A stretch of DNA of 64,000 nucleotides from Acorus gramineus (GCA_030737835.1 JAUJYN010000015.1:740861-804860); one strand, 5' to 3'; counted from the first letter of the stretch, positions 12,960 through 26,340 are shown. The notes: a model not told the origin generated them from the letters alone. Translations and numbers: made by a program.

Positions 12960-13620
12960 CTCCTGTGTGCATCTTTATTTGCTGTTTCCACTTTTTTTTT
13001 ATTTTAAATATGTAACCGTCTATTAGAAAACACATTAATATAAGAATTGAATTATATATTAAATATACATTACTTTATTTTTTTAAAAAAATAAAAAAAC
13101 AACAGTAATCATATACATTGTGATAGAACCTATAAAATGAATTAAATGCATATATCATCAATCTTAAAATCATAGTAAAACATTTGGAAAAATGACATAT
13201 ATAATCAGTCACTTGTGCAGCCCAGTGTGCATCTTCATTTGCTATTCACAGGTTTTTTTTTTTTTTATAAAATATGTATTTATCTATTGAAATACATACT
13301 ATTATATGAATTAAAATATATTGAAATATACTATAATATATTTTATAAAAATAAAAAAATTATAACCATAGACATTGTGTGAGAACCCATGAAACGGTGT
13401 GAGTGTATCAGCCCTCCTCAAACCAAAGTAAAATATTTAAAAAAATAATTTATCCAGTCTTTCATGTAGTACCGTGTGCAACCCTCATTTTATTTATTAT
13501 ATGAATTTAAAATATATAATGAGATACACGTGTATTTAAAAAATGATTTTTCTTTTCAACCCTGTATAAAGTCTCATAAACATACTAATGAGGCATATAT
13601 TGTAAAACCAATTAAATGTT
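12960..13620. repeat. Diverged tandem repeat, about 258-bp period, three units
   Basis: Three similar units start near 12962, 13222 and 13478. Each opens with a GTGTGCATCTT..ATTTGCT-like block, then a T-run, a stretch like AATATGTA..TCTATTGAAA, an A-rich run, and ACATTGTG..AGAACC. The third unit is truncated and the copies are well diverged. They lie 130-800 bp upstream of the MATE start codon, so they form part of the promoter-proximal region. Confidence 0.6.
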
Positions 13621-13720
13621 TCAACGCTCAAACATCTAATATTTTTTACAAATGACTATTCGTGACGGCTTCCTTTGAACAATCTTCTGATCTCCTTTCA
13701 AAAATCAAACCAACAAAACC

Positions 13721-13747
13721 GAGAGAGAGAGGGAGAGAGAAAAAGAG
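13721..13747 (+). repeat. GA-rich tract before the MATE start codon
   Basis: A purine tract of GAGAGA type ends at the base before the ATG at 13748. It probably lies in the 5' leader. Plant GAGA tracts of this kind can bind BPC proteins, but that role is only a possibility here. Confidence 0.4.
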
Positions 13748-16700
13748 ATGGAGCATGAGAGAGGTCCCCTCCTTGAGCACCACTCGGCGACGACGGTCCT
13801 GTTCAAGGCGGAGGATGACGACATCGAACCCATAAGGGGCGTCGGAGACTTCTGGAGGGAGTTCAAGGTGGAGTCTAAGAAGCTCTGGTACCTGGCCGGC
13901 CCGGCCATCTTCACCTCCATATGTCAGTACTCACTCGGCGCCGTCACACAGACCTTCGCCGGTCACGTCGGCGACCTCGAACTCGCCGCCGTCTCCATCG
14001 AGAACTCGGTCATCGCTGGCTTCTCCTTTGGCGTCATGGTAATACTCAAACGCAGATCTCACCGGATTTTAATGAAAACTGCGTAGGTTTTCTATTGTTT
14101 ATCTATAAGAGTTTTTTTTATTATTATTTATTATTTTCTACTGTTTACACACACTGATACACGTGTAATTGTTTACAGCATGAATCAAGCTGACGAGGTT
14201 GCACCTGGTTTGGATTACCTAATCAGATTCCCTCTCTAGCTTGGTTTCATGGTGGTTGTTCAGCTTCTTGGATTCTTAATAAAACCTTCATTAAAAAAGA
14301 AAAACAGTGTTGTCACACGGAAAACAGAGTGTTCTACATGCTGTTCATATCTGCATAGTTACCGAGTAAGGTATATATATCTTTTTAAACAAGTTACATA
14401 TTTTGTTTATTTAAAAATTTTGTATTTAAAATTTTTTAATGTTCTTAATCCAATTGACTTTATCCAATATGCCTAATGGTACGAATATTTTTCTTAACAT
14501 CGTATATTTCATTTTATAAGATTTATTAGTTTTTAAAAAAATTAAAACCTCAAGCAGACCTGTCTGCTTTACCTAACATTTTTCAAAAAAAACAAAACAA
14601 AAAAGTCCATTCTGGTGACAAAAGACTGCCATAATTTAGTGGCCTGAATGCCTGATCGAATTGTCAAGAGACACTTCAGGATGATTGGTTCTCCCTGCGT
14701 CACATGTCCACGTCACTTTGAATCACTGTAAAGACTATAACTTTGATGTGACAATTATTGATCTTGTTTTAAAGGTTTTATTGACCCAATATTGACTAAT
14801 TGGAGAATCAATTACAAAGAGACATTAATCAATCACTTCAAGTAAGATTGATTTTCTTTTCATCACTTACCCAATCATCTTCAAATTGATTCGAACTTTT
14901 TTTTTTTAATGTTATATACTGCTTATTTTATAATTCAAAACGCATTACATAGTTTATATTTTTTAAAAATAAATATTTTATCTAATAAGATATGTTTTTT
15001 ATAAATATAAAATACATGTTATTTTAATAAATTGAATGGAATGATTTATTAAAAAAATGAAAACATTTTAATGAGATATATATATATATATATATATAGT
15101 TATAATAAATGAAGACGGTCAACAAAATATATAAGACTACATGTGGTTTTTTAAAAATGATTAAGTCTAACAATTTTTCTTTTTGCATTAAATTATATAT
15201 TTTACTAGATAATATTTACTATTTTTAAAAACACAGCTCGGGATGGGGAGCGCGCTCGAGACGTTATGCGGACAAGCGTATGGCGCGGGGCAACTCGACA
15301 TGCTGGGCATCTACATACAGAGGTCATGGGTCATACTCAACTCAACCGCTCTCATACTCAGCTTCCTCTACATCTTCGCCGCTCCGATCCTCTGCATCAT
15401 CGGTCAGGACCACGACATTGCGGCCGCGGCTGGCAAGTTGTCGCTGTGGATGATACCGCAGCTATTCGCGTACGCGATGAACTTCCCCATCGCAAAGTTC
15501 CTACAGGTAACAGAAAAATAAACAGTTTAAGGGCCACTGGCTTAACATTAGGTCAATTGGATTTAAATCATAATATAATTAAAATATTATTTATTGTTAT
15601 TAAAAAAAATAAATTTATAAAAAATATGAAATATTTTAAAAAAATTTAAAACATTGCCCGTAGGCGCAAAGCAAGATGATGGTGATGGCGGGGATATCGG
15701 CGGTGGCCCTGGTTTTGCATAGCTTCTTTAGCTGGCTGTTCATGCTGAAGCTGAGGTGGGGACTGGCCGGGGCGGCGGTCGCGCTAAATGCCTCGTGGTG
15801 GGTGATCGTCGTCGCGCAGCTTGTGTATATATTTGGTGGGTCGTGTGGGAGGGCTTGGTCCGGGTTCTCGTTCGAGGCATTTAGGAACCTTTGGGGGTTC
15901 ATCAAGCTCTCCATCGCCTCTGCTGTCATGCTCTGGTAAGTGTTTTTATACACTAATCATTTCTATGGTCTAAAATTTAATCTTATATAATTTTTTTTAT
16001 ATTTTTTATAAAATGATATCATTCAATATTATTTGAGTATATATATTATAATTTTTATAAAGTGTATACTTAATTAGATAAAATATATGATTTAAAAAAA
16101 AATAAAAATATATACATTTTGTATTTTAAAATGTAAAATGAATTGAGTGGAACATTTTTCATTTTTTTTTTTTGGTTTATAGTTAACTAATTCTACATGT
16201 TTGTGTTATACATGCAATTGTATATGCATGTGTGTAGTGCTTTGCCTACATTTTTGGATCACTGTTGAAGGAGATCAATGTTTTAAAAGTTGACCAAACC
16301 TGTTGTCCAATAATCCAATTTGTGACCCAAATTGTATACACGTCCATTCTAAACCAATAAAAAAATAACGCATCATTCTATCATTTCAAGAACGTGAGTT
16401 ATTACTTTTGTATGGGTGAGTTATCAATTTTTTATTTGTTTAGTTTAAATTTATAATAAAATTTTACACTTTTGAATATGCAGGGTTGATTAGACAAAAA
16501 GATTAATAAGAAACAGTTTATTTATTATTATTATTATTATTGTTATTTTTATTTTTTTTGGTAAACAACCCGTTGGGTCAATTTTTTTGAGACCTTGGAT
16601 TATATAAAAAGTCAATGTGGAAATTTAAACATGGAAAGTAATTTATGACTTCTGTTCTTATATTTTAGTGTACCTTAGGCAAAGCAAATTTAAAAACAGT

Positions 16701-19536
16701 GAGTGGGTAGTCAGTCGTTCAATCAGTCATTGCCTTAATTAATAAATAGTAATGCAGATGAGGGCATAAGTTGCACATATTTAACAATATTGTGAAGCTT
16801 TGCATTATGTCACTGCACATGTTGTCCATCACATAACATCAATGCGTTCCTGAAATACACTTTTCAGAAGAAAAAAAATGCGTTCCTGAAATACGTGCAC
16901 TGACATGTCACATGGAGAGAGAGAAGTGGGAGATTGAAATTCTTTAAATTTAATTGGTGAGAGAGATAAGACATGGTTGGCTACTTGGACAAAAGGATGA
17001 GTGATAAAGAGTTCCTACGAGAATAAACGTGTGAAAGAACGATTAATATTTATTTAATATAAAAAATAATGAGAACAAACAGTAAACAGTTGTTTTAATT
17101 TTAAAATAAAAATAAAGATATATTGTTTTATTTAAATATTAAAATGACATTTATCTTTATTTTTTATTTTGATTTTAATAAATATAAATATGAATAAAAT
17201 TGATAGATTTTTTATTCTCTAAAATTAAAATTACTTATCTTAAAAATCTTAATCCCTTTTCAAACAAGCCTTATGGGTCTCATAATTAATTAATCTTCAT
17301 TGAGGATATTATGAACCGGGGATTAATTTATATACATGTATCACAGATGAAGAGAGCATTATTTTTTTTGTCCCAAACGCAGAGACACAGTGGATTTGAA
17401 TTTTTGAAAAAAAATTAAAATGAATTTTCAGGTACACGTGTTATAATATTCCACATTATTGTACACAAATTACATCTTTAAGATGATAATTTTCTATCCT
17501 TTTTTTAAGCAAACAAATATTACATGAGTAGTGCATGTGATATGTAAATACAAATAATATAAAGTGTAATTAGTTGGTATATGAAAAAAATTAGTGGATT
17601 TAAACTTAATAAAAATGATTTTTAATAAAATGTGAAGCAGCAGTTTGTTGTCTACTTGTATACCAATGTTAACATATGGTAAATAAATGGAAAATGTTAA
17701 AGATCCATTTTCAATCTCAAATGCTGGTCACACCTTTTTAAATTTTTTTAAAAATGAGATATGTGATTTTGTAAAAAAAATAAAATATATATCTGAATGA
17801 AATGTGTAGACTTATTTATATAATGTGTATATATATCTTATTAGCAAGTGGCTAACAAAGTATATATTGGGTTATAAATGGGCTAATTGTAACAAGGCTC
17901 TAAATAGTTCGATGAATCACCAAGCAAACTTATTAGACTTGTAAAGACTTGTAACACTGTTCAATGTAATTTTTTTTTTACTTTTGCAGCCTGGAGGTCT
18001 GGTATTTCATGGCCTTGATTCTCTTCGCTGGATATCTCAAAAACCCCAAAGTTTCAGTGGATGGACTATCAATTTGGTGTGTTACAATTATTATGTGATA
18101 TATCCATAATTTCCCATTTATAAAAATCAAGACCTTACCAAGATAATACTGTCATGTTAACTTGATTTAACTACTTGTTCAACAGCATGAACATACTAGG
18201 ATGGGCAGTCATGGTGGCATTTGGATCCAATGCAGCCACAAGGTCTGTTTGCATGGCCTCTTAAAAACCAAATAGTTTGATTTTGCTCATTTGTAATGAA
18301 AAGATGAAACAAAAAAGAGCATTTTGGATGATGTTGTTGCAGTGTTAGGGTGTCCAACGAACTTGGAGCAGCCCATCCAAGGACTGCAAAGTTCTCTGTT
18401 GTGGTGGTGGTCATAAGTTCATTTGCATTAGGTGTCTTCATCTCTGTCATACTATTGATCTTTAGAAGGCAATACCCTTCTGCATTCACAAGCAGCACTG
18501 ATGTGAAAAAGCTTGTCTATGAACTGACGCCATTGCTCGCAACATCGATCATAATCAATAATGTCCAACCTGTTCTATCGGGTACTATCAACAATCACAG
18601 GTTGTATATATATATAAATCATAATTTTTGATGTATGAGTTGATTGATCTTTAATTTTTACTATTACAGGTGTGGCCATTGGAGCTGGATGGCAAGCAAT
18701 AGTTGCATATGTGAACATTGCATGCTATTACATCTTTGGTGTCCCTTTAGGTCTTATCTTGGGCTACAGACTTGATTTTGGTGTCAAGGTAATCATGCAA
18801 TGTTAATATTTCGTATGATTTTCGATTGATTATGGTGAAAATGAATGAATTATATAGCTTATAAAGAATATTAATAGTTTTTGTTCTCCGATAACTACAT
18901 ACACACAATAAAAGATTGGAAAAATGGTACGTACATTAATTTTTCCAATCTCGTGTTTCAATCCACACATGTTTTAATTTTTTAAAATAATATACATTAT
19001 TTAAGGAGATATATATTTTTATAAAAAAATAAAGTATATGCTTCAAAATGAATTCTATGGTTTATTTATAGAAAATGTAAAAATAAATAAAAATAATGAG
19101 ATATATACCCATGTTAATGTTAGTATATGGCGCTAACCAGATAAGACTGAAATTTAGACTGGAAAAATAGACTGCTCTAAAATATTAATGGTTTGCTAAG
19201 GCACATTGAGACAATGCTTCAACTCTTAACCAAGAATGATATCACAGGGCATCTGGTATGGAATGCTTTCCGGGACAGTACTTCAGACATTGATACTTTA
19301 TTGGATGATTCATAGGACAAATTGGAACAAGGAGGTAAGTCTTTTTTGGGGCAGTTATTCCTGAATGTCTCTTTTTCTAATTAGAGCATTCTTTATGTCA
19401 TTCAAATTAAGTATAACATTCATTTTGATATAGTTAGTCTGGTTCTCAACTAATTGAATATATGATATTGCAGGCTTCAGTTGCTGTGGATAGAATAAGG
19501 AAATGGGGAGGACACTCTAATGATCTTGTCAAATAG
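13748..19536 (+). CDS. MATE/DTX efflux transporter, nine exons, intact
   Basis: Multidrug and toxic compound extrusion protein, a membrane antiporter that exports organic compounds or loads them into the vacuole using a cation gradient. The exons I infer are 13748-14038, 15237-15506, 15664-15935, 17990-18076, 18186-18242, 18343-18581, 18670-18788, 19248-19334 and 19474-19536. All have GT..AG borders, phases agree, and the total is 1485 nt (494 aa), the usual size for the family. Hallmarks include SICQYSLGAVTQTFAGHVG and LAAVSIENSVIAGFSFGVM in exon 1, GSALETLCGQAYGAGQ and WMIPQLFAYAMNFP in exon 2, RVSNELGAAHPRTAKFS in exon 6, and SGVAIGAGWQA across exons 6-7. About 12 membrane segments are expected. 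It most resembles Arabidopsis DTX27-DTX30. Substrate unknown. Intron 3 is the longest, at about 2.05 kb. Confidence 0.92.
15079..15099. repeat. AT dinucleotide microsatellite in MATE intron 1
   Basis: About ten AT units within intron 1 of the MATE gene. It is a simple repeat likely to vary in length; no function is implied. Confidence 0.8.
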
Positions 19537-20359
19537 ACATATCAACCTTCCACAATCATTTCAAATCCCAACACCATCTTTGTGAATGGTGCTCCATTAC
19601 ATTCTTAATTGGAAATGGATCAGAGTTTTTTTTTACTACAAAACTGAACTTTTCCCCTACTGACCTTTTTGTTTCACGCATTCAATGAATATGGAATTAG
19701 GGCTTGGTCATGATGCCCAAGGTGCTTTACTTTCAATTAATATCATGCATAAATATGCATGGTAGTGGTAACTTGTTGGAAGTAATTACATGAATCCACA
19801 CGTTTTAGGTTCTTAGAAAAAGATTAAATTTTTGGTAGTGAATGGCAAACATGTGGATTATCTGCGTGAATGCAGAGTTTAAATGCCTGGACTTTTCTTT
19901 TTCTTTATCATTTTTTAATTGGTAATGTGTAATGAATTTATTTAGAATATAATGAAGAAATTATAAAATATGAAATAGGACATCATCTGTTCTTTTCTTC
20001 TTCGTTTTTATTTTTGCTTTTCTCTGTTCCCCATCTCCCCCCCCCCCCTTTAATCAAATTTGAGCATCAACTGTTTTGATTTTATTGAAATAGATATGTC
20101 CACAAGATACTCAAAAAAAAAAAAAAAAATTCTTGAGTTCGAGTCTTGACCCTGACTTGCCCATCTGTTTGTTGGCGATTATTCGAAAGCATTTTTCGTG
20201 GGACCAGGACAAACAGGCGGAGGTAGCATTCCCAACTCGATTGTAAGGTCAGCCACCGAGAGTCCCTCCGATAAAAAAAAAAACAAAAAAAAAAAGGAAA
20301 AAAGATATGAAATAGGATTATACAAATTCTCACCAATGGAGGGAGGGATTGTCAGAGCA
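19537..20359. other. 3' flank of MATE copy 1
   Basis: Probable 3' UTR followed by AT-rich spacer. It holds a C-run (about 20036-20048) and several A-runs. Between 20132 and 20290 is a possible SINE relic (separate entry). No gene is seen. Confidence 0.5.
20130..20292 (+). mobile_element. Possible truncated SINE
   Basis: GAGTTCGAGTCTT (about 20135) resembles a tRNA-type B box, and the segment ends in two long A-runs near 20271-20292, as a SINE tail would. No A box is seen because an A-run abuts the left side, and I found no target duplication. Low confidence. Confidence 0.3.
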
Positions 20360-20647
20360 ATTTTTTTTTTTATTGGTAATCAAAGTGTTGTATTTCTATA
20401 AGAAAATTTTACAAATGCACCGCACAAACATAGGGAATGCAGGGATGAAGAAGAGCTTAAAAAAAAAAACCACCAGGAAGGGAGGTGGTCTTCCTTTGTG
20501 AACTCCTCTTACCAAGTATAGCAATTACAAAAAGATAGAGGAGGGGACAAGAAAACTTTGGTCAGTCCCCCGTACATTCACAGATTAGCTGTTTCGTATG
20601 TAGCCTTGCATTCTCCTGTCTTGTTCAATTGCATCTATCATTTCCTG

Positions 20648-21070
20648 TCAAATATGACTAGGATTGAGATTAGTTTCCCCCCTTGAAGACTGGTATGCCG
20701 CTGCCAAGTCAGCAGGGGTGTTACCTTCTCTATAAATGTGTGTAGCTTTCCAGCAGGTGAGCATTTGAAGTCCTTGTTGGATCTTTCGTAATGATTTGAA
20801 AACAGACCAAGGAACATTTTCCTTCCCATGAATCCATGCCAGTGCTGTTGTAGAATCAGATTCAATCCATAAATTTGATGCACCCAAGGAAATGCCCATC
20901 CAAATACCCCTCTCGATAGCTTTCAGTTCTAGAAGATTGATTGAGGGGAGGTCAATTCGGCCTGCCAGCTCTGCAATGTAATCAGCCTCGTTATTACGAA
21001 GAATAGCCCCATATCCTCCTCTATCATCAGCAAGGGAGCCGTCAGTATTCAACTTTAGCCACCCTTCCAA
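20648..21070 (-). pseudogene. LINE RNase H domain
   Basis: Translates to a plant-LINE RNase H of about 140 residues. Catalytic positions can be picked out: D in LKLNTDGSLAD, E in NLLELKAIERG, D in WIESDSTTALAW, and a terminal HIYREGNTPADLAA with the last D. It would remove RNA from the DNA-RNA hybrid during retrotransposition. The domain is open, but it is only the tail of a broken polyprotein and follows a frame break at about 21075. Confidence 0.85.
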
Positions 21071-21079
21071 GGGAGGAAG

Positions 21080-22158
21080 CTAAGTGACTGTGATGGTGGT
21101 GGGTTGCCTTTCTTTTGTATTCAGACCAAAGAAGGCTGCAATGCTCATAATTTCAGATGTGGAGGGGGCTTGGAACACTTTGCATATGGTTCTATCCTTG
21201 ATGCTGCTCTTCAGTCTCTTAAGGAGAAACATTTTGTGTTGCTTGATTCCCCTGAAAATTCTATTGTTTCTCTCAGTCCAAATAAACCAGATGGTTGTGG
21301 AGATGAGAAGGAGCGCTAACTCTTTCTTGAAAGGATCTGTTAAGGAGTTGGTCAACCATTGAGACAAGGATTCCAGCCTGCAAGGAAGAGCTGATCGGAT
21401 ACCCAAGCCATGGAAAAGAGATGACCATATGAATCGGGAGTAAGAGCAACCCAGAAAAATATGATCTGCTTCCTCATTGGCTGAGGTGCATAATGGGCAG
21501 GTGATGATTTGGGCTAGCCCTCTTTTATGTAACCTTGTAAGGGTGGGGAGCTTGTTGAGGAAAGCTTGCCAAATGCATAGACAATGCTTTGGAGTTTGAA
21601 GAGGTCGCCATAACCATTTTGTCCATTCATGAAGGGATGATCCTCTATTTCAAACTTCCTTCCATGCTTGAGTGAGCCCCAGGTGACCTGTTTTGCAAGG
21701 ATACTAGTACAATGCCCTTGAGTTATGAAAGCTGAGACAGTGGCTACCTTAGGAGGGCCCCAATCATAAGACAGTCTGCCCAACAATTGCCTCAGACCTT
21801 TACCATTGATCCACGGGTCATACCACAAGTTTGTAGTTTTTCCTTCGAATAACAGATATCTTGCTTTTGGAATGATCCAGTCCCTTGCTTTAATGATAGA
21901 GGACCAAGAGGAGGAGCAGCCAGAAGAAGGTTTAATACTCCAAATGTTCTCTTTTTTTAGATACATTTCCTGCATCCACTTAACCCACATAGACTTTGTA
22001 TTCTTCGCAATCTCCCAAAAATGGACTCCTGCTACCCTAGCCGTCCAGTCCTTTGTGAGCTTAATATTCAAGCCACCTTCCTCATAAGGTTGGCATATGA
22101 TGGCCCAACTGACATTGTGAAATTTCAGAGAATGAGAATTTCCTTGTCAAAAAAAGTC
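21080..22158 (-). pseudogene. LINE region between reverse transcriptase and RNase H
   Basis: Covers the thumb/connection part and the zinc-binding region after reverse transcriptase. Visible are WGPPKVATVSAFITQG (about 21715-21770), a Cys-containing segment near 21490-21540 (complement encodes TCPLCTSANEEADHIF-like residues) and FIWTERNNRIFRGIKQ (about 21245-21300), all typical of plant LINEs. Several frame changes show decay. Confidence 0.65.
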
Positions 22159-23411
22159 TCAAAGAAGTTTATCTATGGCTTTTTGTGTTTGTCGAGGGAT
22201 GCAAAAAGTGGAGGACCAAAAAACATGAAATGAAGATAGGACAGATCTGATAAGTTCAGCCCGTCCTGCTTTTGAAAGGGAGTGCCCAGTCCAGGAGGTT
22301 ATTTTCTTGCGAATCTTGTTGAGGAGAGGAGTACATAGACTATTTTTGAGAGAACCATGAAATAATGGAAGGCCAAGATAGTGCACTGGGAAAGAGAAAA
22401 GTCCAATGTTAAGCAGCTGAGCAAACTGATCTGATGGAGGTCCAGCACTTGCAAAAATTTGGCTCTTGGTAGTGTTGAGTTGCAGCCCAGACAAATCGAA
22501 AAAAGAGGAGAAAAGTGATTTTAGTGCGAGGGCAGAGGATGGGCTGGTATCCATGAAGACAAGAAGATCATCAACAAATCCCAAGTGTGAAATATTTAGC
22601 TTCCTACGAGTGAAAAGACCCAAAGATCCGTCCTCCACCAGGCGATTTAAATTAGTGGATGGTGATTGAATAACCAAAGTAAACATAAGAGGTGACAAAG
22701 AATCTCCCTGACGAACACCACAACGGGAAGATAAAATACCCTCTGGGGCATCATTAATGAGGATAGAATATCTTGCTGAAGTAATATAGTCCAGACATAA
22801 ATTGATCCAGTGATCATTGAGCTTACAGCTTTTGAGAACCTCTTCAAGGTAGTCCCACCGGATACTATCGAAAGCCTTGCGTAAGTCGACTTTGATGCAT
22901 GCCCGAGATTTCCTTGAATGCTTAGATATTTGACTAGTTCATGAGCAAGCAAGATGTTGTGATGAATTCTTCTTCCTTTGATGAAAGCCGCTTGGGGCTC
23001 ACTGACGAGGTGGGGGAGGATTGATTGTAGCCTCGTAGCCATGATTTTGGTGATGATTTTGTACAATGTGTTACACATAGAGATAGGATGGTAGTTGTCA
23101 ATTGCTTCATCATTAAGAGATTTCGGTATGAGTGCTATGAAGGAATGACTTACTTGCTTTAGTAGACCACCATTGCAGAAGAAATGTTGTATGGCCCTCA
23201 CCAAGTCAACTTGGATAGTGTCCCAAAATAGCTGAAAGAACCGAGCTGAAAAACCATCAGGGCCAGGAGAGCTTAAGGGTTTTAAGCTAAATATTGCTGT
23301 ACGAATCTCAACAGATGAGACAGGGGAAGTAAGAGTGAGATTTTCTTCTTCTGAAATTGTGCCATGGGGGACGACTTGAGGGATGGGGGCTCCACTGTCC
23401 CGATTGAGCAA
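22159..23411 (-). pseudogene. LINE reverse transcriptase
   Basis: Two overlapping frames together give the reverse transcriptase. The first (about 23411-22650) has SSPGPDGFSARFFQLFW, FIALIPKSLNDEAIDNYHPI and EPQAAFIKGRRIHHNI. The second (about 22698-22159) has the catalytic box as HLGFVDDLLVFMD, with V replacing the usual A of FADD, then DLSGLQLNTTKSQIFAS. The domain primes DNA synthesis on nicked target DNA. Frameshifts near 22880 and 22690 split it, so no active enzyme can be made. Confidence 0.88.
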
Positions 23412-24617
23412 GTCTAAATAGAAGCCAACAATGTGCTATTTGATTTCTTTTGGTTGAGTAAAAACAACTCCATTAGGGGAGCGTAGCCTACTAATAGTAT
23501 TCCGCACCGATCGAGCTTTGATCGAATCATAGAAGAATTTGGTGTTGGAATCGCCAGAGGATAGCCAAAGCTGGCGAGATTTCTGCCTGAGAAAGCACTT
23601 CTCCTGGGCAAGACAAGATGAGTATCTGAGACGGGCGGACATTTCTACTACTTGAAGAATTGTATCTTGTGGATTTTGTTGCAGTTGTGCTTGAAAGTTG
23701 CTTAGCTTGTCGGTACTACGTTGAAGGGTTTGTTGAATAGGCCCAAAAAAATCTCTGTTCCACTGCTTAAGAGCAAGTTTCACAGCAGAGAGTTTCTTAA
23801 CAAGCCTGAACATCGGAGAACCACGCACCTTTGTCTTCCAAGCTGTATCAACAATTGCATTGAAGTGAGGATGAGATTCCCACATCTCATAGTATTTAAA
23901 TGGCTTCGGGCTAGAAGGGATGAGGGGCTCAAGAGATACTTTCAGTGGAGAGTGATCAGAAATGCCCGGAGCCAAGTAATTGACTATGGAATGCTGGAAT
24001 AGATTGATGAAGGAAGAGTGTACCAGGAATCTATCAAGCCTACACATAATTCTCTTATCTTGGCGATTGTTCCATGATAGAGTGTGTCCAAAAGCCTTAA
24101 GATCTTGAAGACCAGAATCATCAATACATGAGTTAAATTTGCGAAGCCTCCTCGAGTGGACAGGTTTCCCTCCAGATTTTTCACTGCTATACCTCACTTC
24201 ATTGAAGTCACCCCCAACCAGCCACGGGGAGTCTTTGAGCCTAGAAGATATATTGAGAAGTGAATTCCACAACTGACGTCTCTCGGAGTATTGGTTAGAA
24301 GCATAGACCAAGGTGATAAAAATAAGATGCTGAGTGTTTTTGGATTGGACCGAAAAGTGAACATACTAACTAGAGTGATCAAGGATTTGCACGGCCACTA
24401 AACCACTATTCCATAGGATACATAATCTTCCACCACAGGAGAGAAAAGAAGAGTCAATATGTGACAGTTTCCTTTGCAACACACTAAGACCAGCAGCATC
24501 AAGTTTTGTTTCCACCAAACTTGCAAAGGTAGGTTTGTGTTTCCTAAAGAATCTACTTAATTCCAGTTGTTTGTTTGGTACATTTGAACCTCGAACATTC
24601 CAAAAAATACTCTCCAT
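23412..24617 (-). pseudogene. LINE AP-type endonuclease and linker
   Basis: Begins at an ATG (24617) with MESIFWNVRGSN, the usual start of plant LINE endonucleases, then LVETKLD. After a frame break near 24380 it continues with PWLVGGDFNEVRYSSEKSGG (catalytic GDFN) and GISDHSPL (catalytic SDH). The later part (to about 23440) is the helical linker before reverse transcriptase. The enzyme nicks target DNA to start insertion. A stop and frame shift interrupt it. Confidence 0.85.
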
Positions 24618-24699
24618 AAAAACAGTGTAGGGGTGGGAGAGAGGATGGGTAAATTAGGTTGAGGCCCTCCCTGGCCCCTTGGAGGAGGGACAAAGGGTA

Positions 24700-26340
24700 T
24701 TGACCACTTTTTCATTTCCTATCGATGATATGTTCTCTTCCTCAAGATCCTTAAAGAAATCCTTAATTGGTTGATTTTTGTGAGCCTTTCCTCTTTTGGA
24801 TCCAGCTCCAGATTACATTGAAGAGGTCAATGGTTTTGGCTTTTTGATTACCAACTTTCTTCCTCACCTCACTCTTCAGGTCCTCTGTACTAGGAGCAGG
24901 TCCATTAATAGGTTCGATACTAGGTGGAGATAGATCGATTACAAAAGATGGCTCCTTTGAGTCCTGGCAAGGGTCAAATATCGAGAATCCTACTACCCCA
25001 GAGGCATGGGCACCTGGTTTTCCTAAGAGATCAGTAGCAACTTGAGGCTCCCCAAAAGACTTGACTAAAGTGTCCCCTGGTTGGGAAGAAAAGACATCTA
25101 CATCTGTATTTGCAATAGCTCGACTATCCCAGACTGTGGGGAATTGCTCTTGATCCTCCCATGTTTCATGTTTCTTATTCTGCTGATCTTGATCTGCATT
25201 ACAGGAGGCTGGGACTGAGGGTACTGGCAGTTCCTTCTTATTTTCATTTTCTTGCCTTTGTTGGGCCTTGGTATGCATCAACTGTTTTTCTATCTGGTCC
25301 ACTATCACTGCTCCAATCACATCCACCGAGCTGGTCTCCCCTATGACCATGCTAATCTCTTCTACCATAATTTCTTCTTGAAGAGGAGAAAATTTGTTGG
25401 CTGAGTTAGTTCCTTGCAAAGGCTGCTTTGTTTTCATGGCGTTCGCTAGGATTTTTCATTTTTTTGTTTTTGTTGATTTGTTAACCTCCTGCCATTGCGC
25501 TGTGACCTTTTATTTTCCTTTGACCAGAGGAGCCTTTGGAGCGTCTTTGTCTCCCTTTACATTTGTAGTTTTCATTTCATAAGGCTTCATGATGCATCAC
25601 GCTTCATCATGCCCAAAAGTTTGGCAAAATTTGCATGCATTAGGTTTCCAGTCATAGTCAACCTTGAATGTTTCTCTGACTCTTGGAAGAATATCAACAA
25701 GGATGGAATCTGGTAGGACTTCGGACGCCTCAACCTCTACACAAATTCGGGCATAAGAAGCTCTTGTGCATTTGAGGGTGGCTCAGTCAGCATAAAGGGG
25801 AACTCCGATGATGCTTCCTATACGACTAAGACAATCCTCCTCCCAAAGGTGAAGTGGGAGATTAGGTAATCTAACCCAAATTGGCATGGAACTTAATCGC
25901 TCTTGCTCCATTCTCACTGCAAGGGACATATATGTAGAATGAAAGGGCGGTGGTCCATTGTCCATGGACCCCCCCCCCCCCTTCAATAACTTTTGTAACA
26001 TCCTAAGCCAAGGAAAACTTTACTGTAAAGAAGCCATTACCATGAAGGAGGAGCTGGAGCTCTCCTTTTGGATTCCATAATTTTTTCAAAAATTGCAAGA
26101 AAGGAGTGTAAACAAGGATTTTACCAATGATATAGCCGACGACTGCATCCACTCTCAAAGATCGAACTCACACAAAACACACCTCTACGGTGTGTGTTCC
26201 TGCTTTAGGGAATAATTTTTTGGGGATATCCCATGTGGCCACGTCCGGGGTTAAGCGAAATTTTCCCTCCACAGTAACAAGAACCACAAACTCATTCTAA
26301 TTTTCTTTCACCAACTTTGTAGACCTGAATGTGCCAATTC
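24700..26340 (-). pseudogene. LINE ORF1 (DUF4283 and zinc knuckle), broken
   Basis: The minus strand encodes the RNA-binding ORF1 of plant LINEs. In order: VATWDIPKKLFPKAG (about 26245-26200), VVGYIIGKILVYTPFLQFLK (about 26145-26085), MEQERLSSMPIWVRLPNLPL (DUF4283 core, about 25915-25855), and the knuckle CKFCQTFGHDEA (about 25645-25605), where a TGA falls just before the last Cys. The C-terminal part (25437-24763) is acidic and unstructured. A C-run of about 13 bases (25970-25982) disrupts the frame. Several stops make it non-functional. Confidence 0.75.

Larger units (their letters stand above)
20360..26340 (-). mobile_element. Decayed L1-type LINE between the two MATE copies
   Basis: A nearly full-length plant LINE on the minus strand. 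In its own direction it carries a DUF4283-type ORF1 with a zinc knuckle, AP endonuclease, reverse transcriptase, a C-terminal linker and an RNase H domain. Its 3' end has a poly(A) tail, seen as a T-run at about 20361-20373. Frameshifts and stops break the reading frames, so it is inactive. I could not find a target duplication: the sequence left of the T-run (GATTGTCAGAGCAA) does not recur near 26340. The 5' limit is approximate. It sits just upstream of the broken end of MATE copy 2. Confidence 0.85.

Noticed and set aside
20648-21070. RNase H frame as a stand-alone host gene
   Set aside because: It is the C-terminal domain of the adjoining LINE, on the same strand and in the usual order.
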